Shown: positions 17,639 through 27,595, counted from the stretch's first letter. The stretch is 64,000 nucleotides of DNA from Leisingera sp. ANG-M1 (GCF_000813745.1 NZ_JWLC01000021.1:62001-126000), one strand, 5' to 3'. A program made the numbers and translations. Notes: generated from the letters alone by a model not told the origin.

Positions 17639-18403
17639 TCAGCTCTGCCCTTGCAGATGTTTGCGCAGAAAATTCCTGGTCCGCTCGTGGGACGGGTTGC
17701 GGAACAGCACCTCAGGCGGGCCCTCCTCCACCACATAGCCGCCATCCATGAACACCACCCGGTCGCAGACGCTCTCGGCAAAGCCCATCTCATGGGTCAC
17801 GATGATCATGGTCATGTGCTCTTCGGCCAGCTGTTTCATCACCTGGTTGACCTCCTCGACCAGCTCCGGGTCCAGCGCCGAGGTCGCCTCGTCAAACAGC
17901 ATCACCTTGGGTTTCATCGCCAGCGCCCGGGCAATCGCCACCCGCTGCTTCTGGCCGCCCGACAGCTGGCTCGGGTAATAGTCGATCCGCTCCAACAGCC
18001 CGACCCGCTTCAGCTGCTCCTCGGCCAGCGCATTGGCCTCGGCGTCGGAAATCCCCTTCAGCATCTTCGGCGCCAGGGTGATATTGCCGCGCACCGTCAG
18101 ATGCGGAAACAGGTTGAAGTGCTGGAACACCATGCCGATGTCCTGGCGCACCTGATTGATGTGCTTCTCGTACTGGCGCGGCGGCAGGGCCTTGTTGACC
18201 TGCATGTCTTCCAGCCAGACCTCGCCCGAGCTCAGCGGGTCCAGATCGTTGATTGCCCTTAATAGGGTCGATTTTCCCGACCCGGAGGGGCCGATGATGG
18301 CCACAATCTCGCCCTTGCCGATCTGCATGCTGATGTCATGCAGCACCTCCAGCTCGCCGAATTTCTTGGCCGCGTGGCGGATGTCTACGAACGGTTTGCT
18401 CAT
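17639..18403 (-). CDS. Polar amino-acid ABC transporter ATPase (GlnQ/HisP type)
   Basis: A 254-residue ATPase. Walker A is [15 protein letters not shown], the Q-loop is [12 protein letters not shown], the signature is [15 protein letters not shown], Walker B is [16 protein letters not shown] and the switch is VTHEMGFAE. The order Q-H-F-N-L-F is diagnostic of the polar amino-acid uptake family. It sits between the permease genes and the aminotransferase gene in one operon and energises uptake of the amino acid the operon then degrades. Confidence 0.94.
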   Translation of the reverse strand: MSKPFVDIRHAAKKFGELEVLHDISMQIGKGEIVAIIGPSGSGKSTLLRAINDLDPLSSGEVWLEDMQVNKALPPRQYEKHINQVRQDIGMVFQHFNLFPHLTVRGNITLAPKMLKGISDAEANALAEEQLKRVGLLERIDYYPSQLSGGQKQRVAIARALAMKPKVMLFDEATSALDPELVEEVNQVMKQLAEEHMTMIIVTHEMGFAESVCDRVVFMDGGYVVEEGPPEVLFRNPSHERTRNFLRKHLQGQS

Positions 18404-18426
18404 GTGAATGACCCTCCCTGCCCAGG

Positions 18427-19083
18427 CTACCGAGCGGTCTGGATGCGGCGCTCGATCCGGCGCAGACCCGCCTCCAGCCCCAGGTTGATGACGTAATAGC
18501 AGGCCGCCGCTGCCAGATAGAATTCAAACGGCCGGAAGGTTTTTGAGATCGCCAGCTGCGAGCTCAGCGTCAGCTCCGTCACCCCGATCACCGACACCAG
18601 CGCGCTGTCCTTCAAAAGCGCGATCATGTTGTTGCCAATGGGCGGCACCACGGCGCGCACCGCCTGCGGCACCACCACCTTGCGCAGGGTCTGCAGCTTG
18701 CTGAGGCCGAGCGTCCGCGCGCCCTCGTATTGACCAGTGTCCACCGCCTTGATGCCCGCCTGGATGATATCGGAGTTATAGACCGCAAAATGCAGCCCCA
18801 GCCCGATCACCCCGGCGACAAAGGCCGGCAGGTCCACGCCCAGCTCGATCAGCCCGAAATAGATCAGGAACAGCTGCAACAGCAGCGGCGTGCCCATGAA
18901 CAGCCAGGAAAACACCCGGAACGGCAGGCTCACCAGCTTTGGCGCATACAGCACCACAACCGCCAGAAAGATCCCGCCAAAGAAGCTCAGCACCGCCGCC
19001 GACACGGTGATCGCCACCGTCCACATCGACCCCAGCAGCAGCTGGTCGATGAATTTTGGCAGCACCGTGAAATCAAGCCCCAT
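18427..19083 (-). CDS. Polar amino-acid ABC transporter permease 2 (HisM type)
   Basis: A 218-residue inner-membrane permease with about five hydrophobic segments and the conserved loop [33 protein letters not shown] (about residues 135-167), the EAA docking motif of the HisM/HisQ family. It forms the channel with the permease encoded 30 bases upstream. Confidence 0.92.
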   Translation of the reverse strand: MGLDFTVLPKFIDQLLLGSMWTVAITVSAAVLSFFGGIFLAVVVLYAPKLVSLPFRVFSWLFMGTPLLLQLFLIYFGLIELGVDLPAFVAGVIGLGLHFAVYNSDIIQAGIKAVDTGQYEGARTLGLSKLQTLRKVVVPQAVRAVVPPIGNNMIALLKDSALVSVIGVTELTLSSQLAISKTFRPFEFYLAAAACYYVINLGLEAGLRRIERRIQTAR

Positions 19084-19113
19084 GACAGCCCCCTGCCCGT
19101 TGAATAGCCCCGG

Positions 19114-19761
19114 TCATCGCAGCGCCGCCTTCCGGTCCAGATAGGAGATCCCCAGCCCGGTGGCATAGATGATCACCAGGTAGATGACCCCCGCCAGAAA
19201 GAACATCTCAAACGGTTTGTAGGTTGATCCGATATAGCGCTGCGCGGTGTAGGTCAGCTCCACAACCGAGATCGCTGCCACCAGCGCGGTGCCCTTGATC
19301 TGCGCGTTGATGTTAACGCCCAGCGGCCGGATCATCAGCCGCGCCGCCTGCGGCAGGATCACCTTGCGCATCGCCTGCGCCCGGCTCATCCCCAGCGTCC
19401 GCGCCGCTTCGCCCTGGCCTTTATCGACCGCAATTATCGCCCCGCGCATGGTCTCGGTCATATAGGCGCCAATGTTCACGCCCAGTCCGATCACCCCCGC
19501 CTCAAACGCATCCAGCTGAATGCCGATCTGCGGCCCGCCGAAATAGAGGATAAACAGCTGGATCAGCGCCGGCGTGCCGCGGATCACCGAGACATACACC
19601 GCCCCCGCCGCCCGCGCCGGTTTGCTGCGCGACAGCCGCGCCGCGGCCCCTAAGGCGCCGCAGGCCAGCCCCAGCGCAATCGAGTAGACCGACAGCTGGA
19701 TGGTGACCCAGGCGGCCTCCAGGAAAAAGGGATAGACCCGCAGGATAAGGTCGAAATCCAT
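19114..19761 (-). CDS. Polar amino-acid ABC transporter permease 1 (HisQ type)
   Basis: A 215-residue permease with about five membrane segments. The EAA loop EAARTLGMSRAQAMRKVILPQAARLMIRPLG (about residues 135-165) and VSVIRGTPALIQLFILYFG are standard for the HisMQ family. It is the second gene of the operon, after the binding protein. Confidence 0.92.
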   Translation of the reverse strand: MDFDLILRVYPFFLEAAWVTIQLSVYSIALGLACGALGAAARLSRSKPARAAGAVYVSVIRGTPALIQLFILYFGGPQIGIQLDAFEAGVIGLGVNIGAYMTETMRGAIIAVDKGQGEAARTLGMSRAQAMRKVILPQAARLMIRPLGVNINAQIKGTALVAAISVVELTYTAQRYIGSTYKPFEMFFLAGVIYLVIIYATGLGISYLDRKAALR

Positions 19762-19831
19762 GGTCAGTTCCGGGCAGAAAGTTCAAGGGATGCCCGGCCG
19801 CAGAACGCCGCGGCCGGGCCTGCGGCTCAAA

Positions 19832-20623
19832 TTAGCGGATATCGCCGCCGACCCATTCCTCGGCAATCTTCACATAGGTGCCGTCGTCCTGCATCGCGTC
19901 CAGCGCCGCCTGCATTGCCGCCGCCAGCTCCGGGTTGCCCTTGCGGATGGCAATCCCTGCCTGATCGGCAACCCCCGCCAGGCCCGAGGTATCCAGCTGC
20001 GCAATCTTGTTGCCGTTGTTGCGCACCGCCAGCAGCACCGGGATGTCATCGGTCACAATCGCGTCGATGCGGCCGTTGTCCAACTCCAGAAGCAGCTCCG
20101 GCAGGCCCTTGTAGGTGCGGATGGTCCAGCCCGCCTGCTCGCGCGCCCACTGCTCATGGGTCTCGCCCAGAGTCACGCCGATCTTGCGCCCGGCCAGCGC
20201 CGCCATATCGCTGACGTCCGAGCCTTCCTTGACAAAAATGCCCCGGCTCATCCGGTAATACGGGCCTACAAAATCAACCACTTCCTTGCGCTCGTCGGTG
20301 ATCGACATCGACCCTACAATGGCGTCGTATTTATTCGCCAGCAGCCCGCCGATAATGCCGTCCCAGGCGGTGGTCACAATCTCGACCTCAACACCCATGC
20401 GCTTGGCGATCTCCTCGCCGATGGCCGGGTCGAAGCCCACCACCTCATTCTGCTCATTGACAAAGTTGAACGGCGGGTAGGCGCCGCTCATGGCGATACG
20501 CATCACGCCCTTTTCCTTGATGGTGTCCAGCTCCTCGGCTGCCGCAGGCGCCGCGCCAAACGAGGCCGCAGCCAGCGCGCCGGCCGCCAGCACGGTTTTG
20601 ATGGTTTTGGTGAGAGCGTTCAT
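19832..20623 (-). CDS. Periplasmic amino-acid-binding protein (SBP family 3)
   Basis: A 263-residue binding protein with a Sec signal ending near AAPAAAEE (about residue 29), then KGVMRIAMSGAYPPFNFVNEQNEVVGFDPAIGEEIAKRMG, the family-3 signature that cradles an amino-acid ligand. GGGAGG lies upstream of the ATG. It is the first gene of the nine-gene minus-strand operon and is divergent from a LysR gene. It captures the substrate later handled by the aminotransferase, CoA-transferase and thiolase. The ligand is unknown; a beta-amino acid or its N-acyl derivative fits the downstream enzymes. Confidence 0.92.
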   Translation of the reverse strand: MNALTKTIKTVLAAGALAAASFGAAPAAAEELDTIKEKGVMRIAMSGAYPPFNFVNEQNEVVGFDPAIGEEIAKRMGVEVEIVTTAWDGIIGGLLANKYDAIVGSMSITDERKEVVDFVGPYYRMSRGIFVKEGSDVSDMAALAGRKIGVTLGETHEQWAREQAGWTIRTYKGLPELLLELDNGRIDAIVTDDIPVLLAVRNNGNKIAQLDTSGLAGVADQAGIAIRKGNPELAAAMQAALDAMQDDGTYVKIAEEWVGGDIR

Positions 20624-20759
20624 GCGGTGTCCTCCCTAATGACATGCCACGCCCGCCTTTCAGGCAGCGCTATGGCCTCCTCGCTCGGTGCCGGACTGTT
20701 GCATGTGCCCTCAACATAGAGCAAAAAAATAATCTGAATTGGCATCATTGATAGGATCT

Positions 20760-21716
20760 ATGATGAAACCCTATGAACAGCGCTTCCCCTGGACCCTGGA
20801 CTGGAACCTGTTGCGCACCTTCATGGTGGTTGTCGACCAGCAAGGCATCACCCGCGCGGCCGAGCTTCTGGGCCTCACCCAGCCCACCATCAGCAGCGCC
20901 CTAAAACGGCTGGAGGAGACCGTCGGCAAGCGGCTGATCGACCGCAAGCCCAACCTCTTTGCCGTCACGCCCGAGGGCGAAATCCTCTACCGCGAATGCC
21001 AGGCGATGTTCGGCGCCGTGTCGCAGATCCCCGGCCTGGTCAATGCGGTCAAAGCCCAGGTCACCGGCCATATCGCCATCGTGGTCGCCAGCCATGTCAT
21101 CTCCAGCCAGTTCGAGGACCTGCTGCACAGCTTCAACAGCCGCCATCCGGATGTGACCTATTCCATTTCCGTGGCCGAAAGCTCCGAGGTGATGAACCGG
21201 CTGCGGCAGAACCAGGCCTCATTCGGCATGTGCCTGATGCGCGAACCCGACCCGGCCTTATGGAGCGCGCCGCTGTTCCGCGAATTCTTCGGTCTCTACT
21301 GCGGCCCGCACCACCGCTTGTTCAACCAGGACACCATTCAGCTGGCTGAGCTGCGCGGCGAAAACTCGGTTTCCTTCCAGACCGACATCGAAAGCGGCCC
21401 GCTTTATGCCGTCACCCAGCTGCGCGAACGGGCGCTGCTGAAGCCGGGGCTCAAAGGCGTCTCCGCCAACCTGCCCGAGGTGCGCCGGATGATCATGGCC
21501 GGCATCGGCATCGGCGCCCTGCCCGTTCACGTGGCCAACCGCGACGTGGCGCTCGGCAACCTGCGCCAGCTGCCGCCTTATGACGACCTGCCCCCGATCG
21601 ACGTGCATTTCGCCTATAACCCCAAGCGCAGCCTGAACCCCGCCGAAACCGCGCTGATCGGCGAGGTAAAATCCTTCCTAGAAGACACCCCGCTGGAAGA
21701 CAGAACCTACCGGTAG
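20760..21716 (+). CDS. LysR-family transcriptional regulator
   Basis: A 318-residue LysR protein. The N-terminal helix-turn-helix covers about residues 18-77 (LRTFMVVVDQQGITRAAELLGLTQPTISSALKRLEETVGKRL) and is followed by the effector-binding domain (HIAIVVASHVISSQFEDLL...). ATG 20760 or 20763 is favoured over an upstream TTG because AGGA lies just before. It is divergent from the amino-acid uptake/degradation operon, with a 136-base gap, the usual position for its activator. An A/T-rich stretch (20721-20757) in the gap may hold its binding site, but no clear T-N11-A box was fixed. Confidence 0.9.
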   Translation: MMKPYEQRFPWTLDWNLLRTFMVVVDQQGITRAAELLGLTQPTISSALKRLEETVGKRLIDRKPNLFAVTPEGEILYRECQAMFGAVSQIPGLVNAVKAQVTGHIAIVVASHVISSQFEDLLHSFNSRHPDVTYSISVAESSEVMNRLRQNQASFGMCLMREPDPALWSAPLFREFFGLYCGPHHRLFNQDTIQLAELRGENSVSFQTDIESGPLYAVTQLRERALLKPGLKGVSANLPEVRRMIMAGIGIGALPVHVANRDVALGNLRQLPPYDDLPPIDVHFAYNPKRSLNPAETALIGEVKSFLEDTPLEDRTYR

Positions 21717-21726
21717 CAGCAGACTC

Positions 21727-21772
21727 GCCCGGCGGCACCGCCGGGCAGCGCCTGACCTTCCCTCTGGGAAGG
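21727..21772. terminator. Tandem hairpins between convergent LysR genes
   Basis: GCCCGGCG-GCAC-CGCCGGGC (21727-21746) and CCTTCCC-TCT-GGGAAGG (21756-21772) lie between two convergent genes and could stop transcription from both sides. A clear U-run is lacking. Confidence 0.5.
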
Positions 21773-21811
21773 CGCTACACGCCTCCCCAAGGTCATGCGC
21801 CGCCCTCACGT

Positions 21812-22735
21812 TTATGCACGCGCATCCTCCTGGGGCTCTGCCCCAGTCCAGCTCATGATCTCTTTGATTTCATCAATCAGGCAGGCTTGAAACTCCCGGT
21901 CGATCATCGACGCCCGGCTGCCCAGCGGCTCAAACACCGCAAACCGGTAGGCCGGCAGGTCCGGCACGATCCGCGCCTGCCCACCCTGGCGCTGCTGCCA
22001 GTAATGCGCAGTAAAGGCATCAACCACCGGCAGCCCGCCGCAATGCTGCGACAGCGTCAGCGCCGCCAAAGAGGTCTCCGCGGTCATCGGAGCGCCCGCA
22101 TTAGATCCTATATTGCGCAAGGCCAACTCATCCGCCACCTGCCCCAGAAGGCCAATCAACGGCTCGCCGCGCAGTTCCCGCAGCGGTAAAGGCCCGGCGT
22201 CTGCGGCCAGCACATGCCCCTTCGGCACAAACACCATATGCGGCACCGCGCCTTCAAACAGCAGATGCATCCCCGTCGGCATATGCAGCACATTGGCAAA
22301 GCCGGTCTTCAGCGTCCCCGAGCGGGCAAAATCCAGCACCCATTTCGAGGATTTCACCTGCCAGGACACCTTGATCTGCTTCTCCTGCACCCCCAGCCGC
22401 TCCAGCGCCCGCGGCACGATCTCCAGCGACGCGGCGGTGATGGTGGCAATCGATAGCGTGCCGCGTTCCTTGCGGGCAATCTGCGCCGCCGCCTCCTCGA
22501 GGTTCGACAACACCAGATAGTTCCGCTCCACCTCCTCCAGAAACGCCTCCGCCTCTGGCGTCGGATGCACACCCTTGCTCTTGCGCTGAAACAGCGGCAC
22601 CCCGAACTGCCGTTCCAGATCGCCCAGGATCCGGCTGACGCTCGGCTGCGACAGGTTTAGCCGCCGCCCGGCGGCGGAGACAGAGCCGGTGGACATCACC
22701 GCGCGGAACACTTCGAGCTGCTTCTGACTGAACAT
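21812..22735 (-). CDS. LysR-family regulator, divergent from a sulfatase
   Basis: A 307-residue LysR protein. MFSQKQLEVFRAVMSTGSVSAAGRRLNLSQPSVSRILGDLERQFGVPLF is a clear helix-turn-helix, followed by a substrate-binding-like effector domain. The same frame stays open far upstream, across the sulfatase gene, but that extension is antisense and has no family resemblance, so ATG 22735 is used. The start codon lies inside a perfect inverted repeat (22733-22759) positioned to control this gene and the divergent sulfatase gene. Confidence 0.9.
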   Translation of the reverse strand: MFSQKQLEVFRAVMSTGSVSAAGRRLNLSQPSVSRILGDLERQFGVPLFQRKSKGVHPTPEAEAFLEEVERNYLVLSNLEEAAAQIARKERGTLSIATITAASLEIVPRALERLGVQEKQIKVSWQVKSSKWVLDFARSGTLKTGFANVLHMPTGMHLLFEGAVPHMVFVPKGHVLAADAGPLPLRELRGEPLIGLLGQVADELALRNIGSNAGAPMTAETSLAALTLSQHCGGLPVVDAFTAHYWQQRQGGQARIVPDLPAYRFAVFEPLGSRASMIDREFQACLIDEIKEIMSWTGAEPQEDARA

Positions 22736-22759
22736 GATATTCACTCTACGAATATCATG
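22733..22759. promoter_or_regulatory. Perfect inverted repeat CATGATATTC-N7-GAATATCATG, probable LysR operator
   Basis: Two perfect 10-base arms separated by ACTCTAC. The left arm includes the LysR start codon (CAT on the plus strand). The T-N-A-type dyad with an odd spacer fits LysR sites. It lies 73 bases before the sulfatase ATG. Confidence 0.75.
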
Positions 22760-22831
22760 GGAAAAACATAGTATTTTTCCAAATCTCTCTGGCCCGCTAC
22801 CGTCCCTGCGCCGCAACCGCAGAGGACCCCT

Positions 22832-24370
22832 ATGCCGCCCCCCACGCCTCCGAATGTCATCCTGATCATGACCGACCAGCAGCGCGCCGACAGCCTCGGC
22901 TGCACCGGCAACCCGGTGGTGCAGACCCCGCAGATCGACGCCCTCGCCGCCCGCGGTGCGGTCTTCCGCAACCATTTCACCCCGCATCAGATCTGCTCGC
23001 CCAGCCGCTCCACCCTGTTCTCGGGCCTGTTCGCCCGCCACCACGGATTGACCCGCAACGGCGTCGCCCTGCCCGAGGAGCTGCCGCTGATCACCCATGA
23101 CCTGAAGGCGGCCGGCTACCGCACCCACGGCGCGGGCAAGTTCCACTTCCAGCCCATCCTCGCTGGCGCTGAACACGAGATGCCCGACAGCAACGCCTTC
23201 TGGGACCTGCCGCAAAGCGACGGCTGGACCGGCCCATTCTACGGCTTTGACACCGTCGACATCCTGATCGGCGAATCCGTCAGCGCCACCGAGGGCGGCC
23301 ACTACGCCAACTGGCTGCGTGAAACCGCCCCCGAGGCCGCCGCCCTCTACCTCCCCGAAAACGCGCTGGAGCAGCCGCCCGAGGACATGGACGAGGTCTG
23401 GAAGTCCGCCATCCCGGCAGAGCTCCACTACAACAGCTGGATCACCGACCGCGCCTGCCATTTCCTGCAGGACCAAAACGGCGACGCGCCCTTCTTCCTC
23501 TTCGTCTCCTATCCCGACCCGCATCACCCGTTCTCACCGCCCGCCCCCTGGTGCGACATGTACGACCCTGCCGAGGTCCCTGCCCCGGCCCAAGTCCCCG
23601 ACGAATTGGCCGCAATGCCCTCCTACATCCTCGACAATGACCGCGAGGAAGCCGCCAGCAGCTACGTCGATTTCCTGCGCAACCCCGGCCCCCCGCGCGA
23701 GCAGGGGTTCATGCAGACCACTCAGCGGTTCTCCGACGCCTCCCTGCGCCAGGCCATCGCCCATACCTACGGCATGGTCTCGATGATCGACGACGGCATC
23801 GGACGCATCCTCGCCCAGCTCGACGCCCAAGGCCTGACCGGGGACACCCTGATCCTTTTCACCTCCGATCACGGCGAGCTGTTGGGCGACCACGGGCTGA
23901 TCCGCAAGGGCCCCTCCCCCTACCTCCCGCTCCTGCATGTGCCGCTGATCATGGCCGGACCAGGCGTCACCCCTGGCGAGCGGAACGGCATCACCAGCCA
24001 CCTGGACCTGCGCGCCACGCTGCAGGACCACCTCGCCCTGCCCACCCAGCATACAGACGGAACATCCTTCCAGCCCATGCTCGCCGAACCCGAAAGCCCG
24101 GGCCGCGATACCTTCTATGCCGAGTACCACCCGCGCACCCGCATGGACACCTACAACCAGACCCTGCTGAGCGCGGACTGGCGTTTCACCCTTTATCCGG
24201 AGAATCCGGACTGGGGTGAGATGTTCCACCTCGCCTCTGACCCGGGCGAACACGTAAATCTTTACTTTCATCCCGACTATACCAAACAAAAACAACAGTT
24301 TACCGAGCAGCTCACCCGCGAATTCCCGCCCGCCCCCGAGGCCGGCGGCCCATCGCTTGCGACCTATTGA
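22832..24370 (+). CDS. Sulfatase (alkaline-phosphatase superfamily, formylglycine type)
   Basis: A 512-residue arylsulfatase-family hydrolase without a signal peptide, so it is probably cytoplasmic. The metal-site aspartates are in [16 protein letters not shown] (about residues 8-23). Cys55 lies in CSPSR, the C-x-P-x-R motif that sulfatase-modifying enzymes convert to formylglycine. [18 protein letters not shown] (about residue 345) supplies the remaining metal ligands. Substrates could be choline sulfate-like esters, aryl sulfates or phosphonate monoesters; the sequence does not decide. The next gene is a family-5 solute-binding protein, which suggests the ester is imported before cleavage. 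No formylglycine-generating enzyme gene is in the window. Confidence 0.9.
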   Translation: MPPPTPPNVILIMTDQQRADSLGCTGNPVVQTPQIDALAARGAVFRNHFTPHQICSPSRSTLFSGLFARHHGLTRNGVALPEELPLITHDLKAAGYRTHGAGKFHFQPILAGAEHEMPDSNAFWDLPQSDGWTGPFYGFDTVDILIGESVSATEGGHYANWLRETAPEAAALYLPENALEQPPEDMDEVWKSAIPAELHYNSWITDRACHFLQDQNGDAPFFLFVSYPDPHHPFSPPAPWCDMYDPAEVPAPAQVPDELAAMPSYILDNDREEAASSYVDFLRNPGPPREQGFMQTTQRFSDASLRQAIAHTYGMVSMIDDGIGRILAQLDAQGLTGDTLILFTSDHGELLGDHGLIRKGPSPYLPLLHVPLIMAGPGVTPGERNGITSHLDLRATLQDHLALPTQHTDGTSFQPMLAEPESPGRDTFYAEYHPRTRMDTYNQTLLSADWRFTLYPENPDWGEMFHLASDPGEHVNLYFHPDYTKQKQQFTEQLTREFPPAPEAGGPSLATY

Positions 24371-24405
24371 GGCGCGCAGGCCAAGATCACTCCAGGGAGA
24401 CCAGA

Positions 24406-26052
24406 ATGACCCATCCCCACATCCACCCCGCGGCCCGAATGCACGCCGCAGAACTGCAGGACGGCAAACTCAGCCGCCGCGAATTCCTGTCCCGCGCCAC
24501 CGCCCTTGGCGTCAGTGCCACAGCAGCCTACGGGCTGATCGGCGCAACGGCTCCGGCCCGCGCCGAAACCGTGCCCCAGCAGGGCGGCACCCTGCGCATC
24601 CAGATGGACGTGAAAGGCCTCAAGGAGCCCCGCGTCTACGACTGGTCGCAGATCGGCAACATCACCCGCGGCACCTTTGAATACCTGGTCGAGTACAACA
24701 ACGACGGCTCCTTCCGCGGCATGCTGCTGGAAAGCTGGGAGGTGAACGACAGCGCCACCGAGTACACCCTGCACGTCCGCCCCGGCGTCACCTGGCACAA
24801 CGGCGATCCCTTCACCGCCGCCGACGTCGCCCGCAATATCGAAGGCTGGTGCGACAAATCCGTCGAGGGCAACTCCATGGCCGGCCGCATGGCTACCCTG
24901 GTCGACAGGGACAGCGGCAAGGCCCTCCCCGGCGCCATCACTGTGGCCGATGACCTGACAGTAAAACTCACCCTACCCCGCCCTGACATCTCGCTGATCC
25001 CGGCGATGGCCGACTACCCGGCGCAAATCATCCACGCCAATTTCGACACCGCCGACCTGCTGAACAACATCGGCACCGGCCCTTATGTGATTGCCGAACA
25101 TCAGGTCGGCGTGAACTGCATCCTCGAACGCAAGGCGGATTTCACCTGGTGGGGCACCGAGGTCTATGGCGGACCCTACCTCGACCGCATCGAATACCTC
25201 GATTTCGGCACCGATCCCTCCTCCTGGCTGGCGGCGCTGGAGTCCGAGGAAGTCGACATGCTGCATGAATCCGTCGGCGAATATATCTCCATCCTCGACG
25301 ATCTCGGCCTGGAGAAGTCCGAGGTTGTGACCGCCTCAACCCTGGTGATCCGCCCCAACCAGCAGGCCGAGGTGAACGGCGTCAAACCCTATGCCGACGT
25401 CCGCGTCCGCAAAGCCTTGGCATTGGCCGTCGACAACAAGGTCTGCCTGGAACTGGGCTACAACAACCTCGGCGCGCCTGCCGAAAACCACCACGTCTCC
25501 CCGGTGCATCCGGCCTACGCCGAACTGCCGCCGCTGGAGGTGAACCCGGAAAAGGCCAAGGCGCTGATGGACGAGGCCGGTATGGGCGACTTCGAGCATG
25601 AGCTGATCTCGATCGACGACGACTGGCGCCGCAACACCTGCGATGCCGTGGCCGCCCAGCTGCGCGATGCAGGCATCAAGGTGAAGCGCACAGTGCTGCC
25701 CGGCTCGACCTTCTGGAACGACTGGACCAAATACCCGTTCTCGGCCACCAACTGGAACCACCGGGCGCTGGCGGTGCAGATCCTGAACGTGGCCTACCGC
25801 TCCGGCGAGGCCTGGAACGAATTCGGCTGGGACAACCCCGAGTTCGACGCCCTGTTGGACGAGGCCCTGTCGATTGCAGACGCAGACAAACGCCGTGACG
25901 TCATGGCCAAGATCCAAAAGCTGATCCAGGACGAGGGCGTCGCCATCCAGCCCTATTGGCGCGCGCTCTACCGCCACCACCGCCCGGGACTGGCCGGTTG
26001 CGGCCAGCATCTCTCCTTTGACCATCATCACTACAAGATGGGCTGGGTCTAA
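24406..26052 (+). CDS. ABC transporter solute-binding protein, family 5, with Tat signal
   Basis: A 548-residue binding protein of the dipeptide/oligopeptide/nickel class. A twin-arginine signal is visible ([27 protein letters not shown]) at about residues 18-45. The mature protein contains [29 protein letters not shown], the family-5 signature. ATG 24406 with AGGGAGA upstream is chosen. It follows the sulfatase gene by 35 bases. No permease or ATPase gene follows: the next 295 bases are non-coding and then repC begins on the other strand. The importer is therefore either completed from elsewhere or the cluster was cut when it joined the replication region. Confidence 0.9.
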   Translation: MTHPHIHPAARMHAAELQDGKLSRREFLSRATALGVSATAAYGLIGATAPARAETVPQQGGTLRIQMDVKGLKEPRVYDWSQIGNITRGTFEYLVEYNNDGSFRGMLLESWEVNDSATEYTLHVRPGVTWHNGDPFTAADVARNIEGWCDKSVEGNSMAGRMATLVDRDSGKALPGAITVADDLTVKLTLPRPDISLIPAMADYPAQIIHANFDTADLLNNIGTGPYVIAEHQVGVNCILERKADFTWWGTEVYGGPYLDRIEYLDFGTDPSSWLAALESEEVDMLHESVGEYISILDDLGLEKSEVVTASTLVIRPNQQAEVNGVKPYADVRVRKALALAVDNKVCLELGYNNLGAPAENHHVSPVHPAYAELPPLEVNPEKAKALMDEAGMGDFEHELISIDDDWRRNTCDAVAAQLRDAGIKVKRTVLPGSTFWNDWTKYPFSATNWNHRALAVQILNVAYRSGEAWNEFGWDNPEFDALLDEALSIADADKRRDVMAKIQKLIQDEGVAIQPYWRALYRHHRPGLAGCGQHLSFDHHHYKMGWV

Positions 26053-26305
26053 GCCTCTTTCTTTGGGCCGGTCATCCCGGCTGGCCCAGAGACCCCGGAC
26101 CTTGCTCGTAGCCCTATGAAAACCGGGGCAGGGGCCTTAGGCCAGAAGCTGTTATCCGTTTCTGAACGGTCTGCAACCACTCCGTTATCCGAGCTTTCGA
26201 ACTCTGTGCCCTGGCCGTTGCGTTGCCTCCGCACGCACAACTTGCCGGGTGTTAACCGCGTTGCGCTACTATGCGCCGATGCAAAGTTTTCAGACCCCAG
26301 GCCCT

Positions 26306-26344
26306 GTTCACAGCCGTACCCAGCCAAAGTTCACAGCTGTGAAC
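26306..26344. other. parS-like partition site: perfect palindrome plus one degenerate copy
   Basis: GTTCACAGCTGTGAAC (26329-26344; part of an 18-base perfect palindrome at 26328-26345) matches the rhizobial repABC partition consensus GTTNNCNGCNGNNAAC, recalled from the literature. A degenerate copy, GTTCACAGCCGTACC, starts 23 bases to the left (26306). The site lies three bases after the repC stop, a known position for parS in repABC units. The rest of the 26053-26347 gap shows no gene. Confidence 0.8.
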
Positions 26345-26347
26345 TCC

Positions 26348-27595
26348 TCACACAGCCGCCCGGCGCGAGAGCGCAACCACCATCGGCCCGCTGGAGAATG
26401 TTCCGGCCAAAGCCTTGGCACTGAGGCTCCGCAAATAGGCGCTGGGAGAGCGAATGTCGCCAAACCGTTCCAGCATTGCTGCCACGACAACCGAGGCCTC
26501 CACCGCTCCCATAGTGCGCTTGGCTTCCTCCCAGACCTGGGAAGAGATCCCCATCATGGGCCGCACGGTATCCGCGGCGCGCTGGAGGCTGGACCAATTT
26601 GTGATTCCGCCTTCGGCATAGCTTCGGATTTCTCCGCAGGATGCCAGGATCAGGCGGAGAGAGATATTCGGTCCCGTTGTAGCGCTCCTTGGGGTTTGGT
26701 TTGAAACTGTGCGGTCCGGCAGGATCTGCGCTGAGGTTTTCTCAGCATATGCCATGTCCTCATGCGGTATGCTTTCAGATCTGTGCGTAGCCTTAGTCGC
26801 CTGTTCAGATTCATAAGAGTCTTTCTTTGAATTCTGATAGTGCTGCTCAATATGGCTGTCACTGGTGCTCAGATCCTCGGTCAAAACAGGCTCTAGAAGA
26901 GCTTTTACTTCGGTCAGCATTTGCTCCAGACCCGAGGCGATCAGCTGCAGTTCGTCCAAACCAAGCTTTCTGCGCAGGGCCCGGGCGGTCAGCAGGGCGC
27001 AGTCCTGGAAGCGGGTCCAGTGGGGCAGATCCGGGCGTTCCGCTTCACCCAGAAGCGTGAGATTGGCAAGGTCACGGCGCATCAGGCTGACGGTTTCCCG
27101 CAGTTGTTTGATGCGGGTTTGAAGAGAGCGCTCGGCTTCGGCGGCATCGGAGATTTCGGCAAAGCGGCGGGCGAGGGGGGAGAGGTCAAACCCATAGGCC
27201 ACCCGCTCACCGCCATAGCGGCGCACGTAGCGTTTGCCGTTGGGGCTGTCGCGGCGGATCAGCAGGCCGGCGGAAACCAGCTTGGCAAGATGGCGGCGCA
27301 TGGAGGAGCAGGGCATGCCGTTCAGCCGCTCGCAGATGGTCTGGTTTGCCGGATGCACCACAGGGGTGCCGGAGGCGGACTCAATCATCTTGCCGGGCAG
27401 GAAGCTGAGCAGCGCCTGCAGAACGGTGAGGTCGCGGTCATTCAGGCCGTAGTGCTTACGTGCGGCGGCGAGTTCGCGCAGCACATCCCATTTGTTCACT
27501 GCAGCGGGCGCAATGGCCCGTTCGGTGGCGGCCTGCTGGTGCAGCAGGACAGCGTCCACCGTTCGCCCGAAAGGCGTGATCGGCATGTATCCCAT
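26348..27595 (-). CDS. repC: RepC replication initiator
   Basis: A 415-residue initiator of repABC replicons. The N-terminal half has the winged-helix region characteristic of RepC: NKWDVLRELAAARKHYGLNDRDLTVLQALLSFLP, then NQTICERLNGMPCSSMRRHLAKLVSAGLLIRRDSPNGKRYVRR. The C-terminal third (SLRLILASCGEIRSYAEGGITNWSSLQRAADTVRPMMGIS) is also family-typical. In characterised repABC plasmids the origin lies inside repC; a locally A/T-richer stretch here (about 26660-26880) is the candidate, by inference. The gene is third in the repABC order, separated from repB by 173 bases that encode a counter-transcribed RNA on the other strand, and ends three bases before a parS-like palindrome. Confidence 0.95.
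   Translation of the reverse strand: MGYMPITPFGRTVDAVLLHQQAATERAIAPAAVNKWDVLRELAAARKHYGLNDRDLTVLQALLSFLPGKMIESASGTPVVHPANQTICERLNGMPCSSMRRHLAKLVSAGLLIRRDSPNGKRYVRRYGGERVAYGFDLSPLARRFAEISDAAEAERSLQTRIKQLRETVSLMRRDLANLTLLGEAERPDLPHWTRFQDCALLTARALRRKLGLDELQLIASGLEQMLTEVKALLEPVLTEDLSTSDSHIEQHYQNSKKDSYESEQATKATHRSESIPHEDMAYAEKTSAQILPDRTVSNQTPRSATTGPNISLRLILASCGEIRSYAEGGITNWSSLQRAADTVRPMMGISSQVWEEAKRTMGAVEASVVVAAMLERFGDIRSPSAYLRSLSAKALAGTFSSGPMVVALSRRAAV

Noticed and set aside
22736-23527. N-terminal extension of the LysR frame at 21812-22735 by over 260 codons
   Set aside because: The extension lies across the sulfatase gene in antisense and is Gly/Val/Ala-rich filler; the LysR domain starts exactly at ATG 22735.
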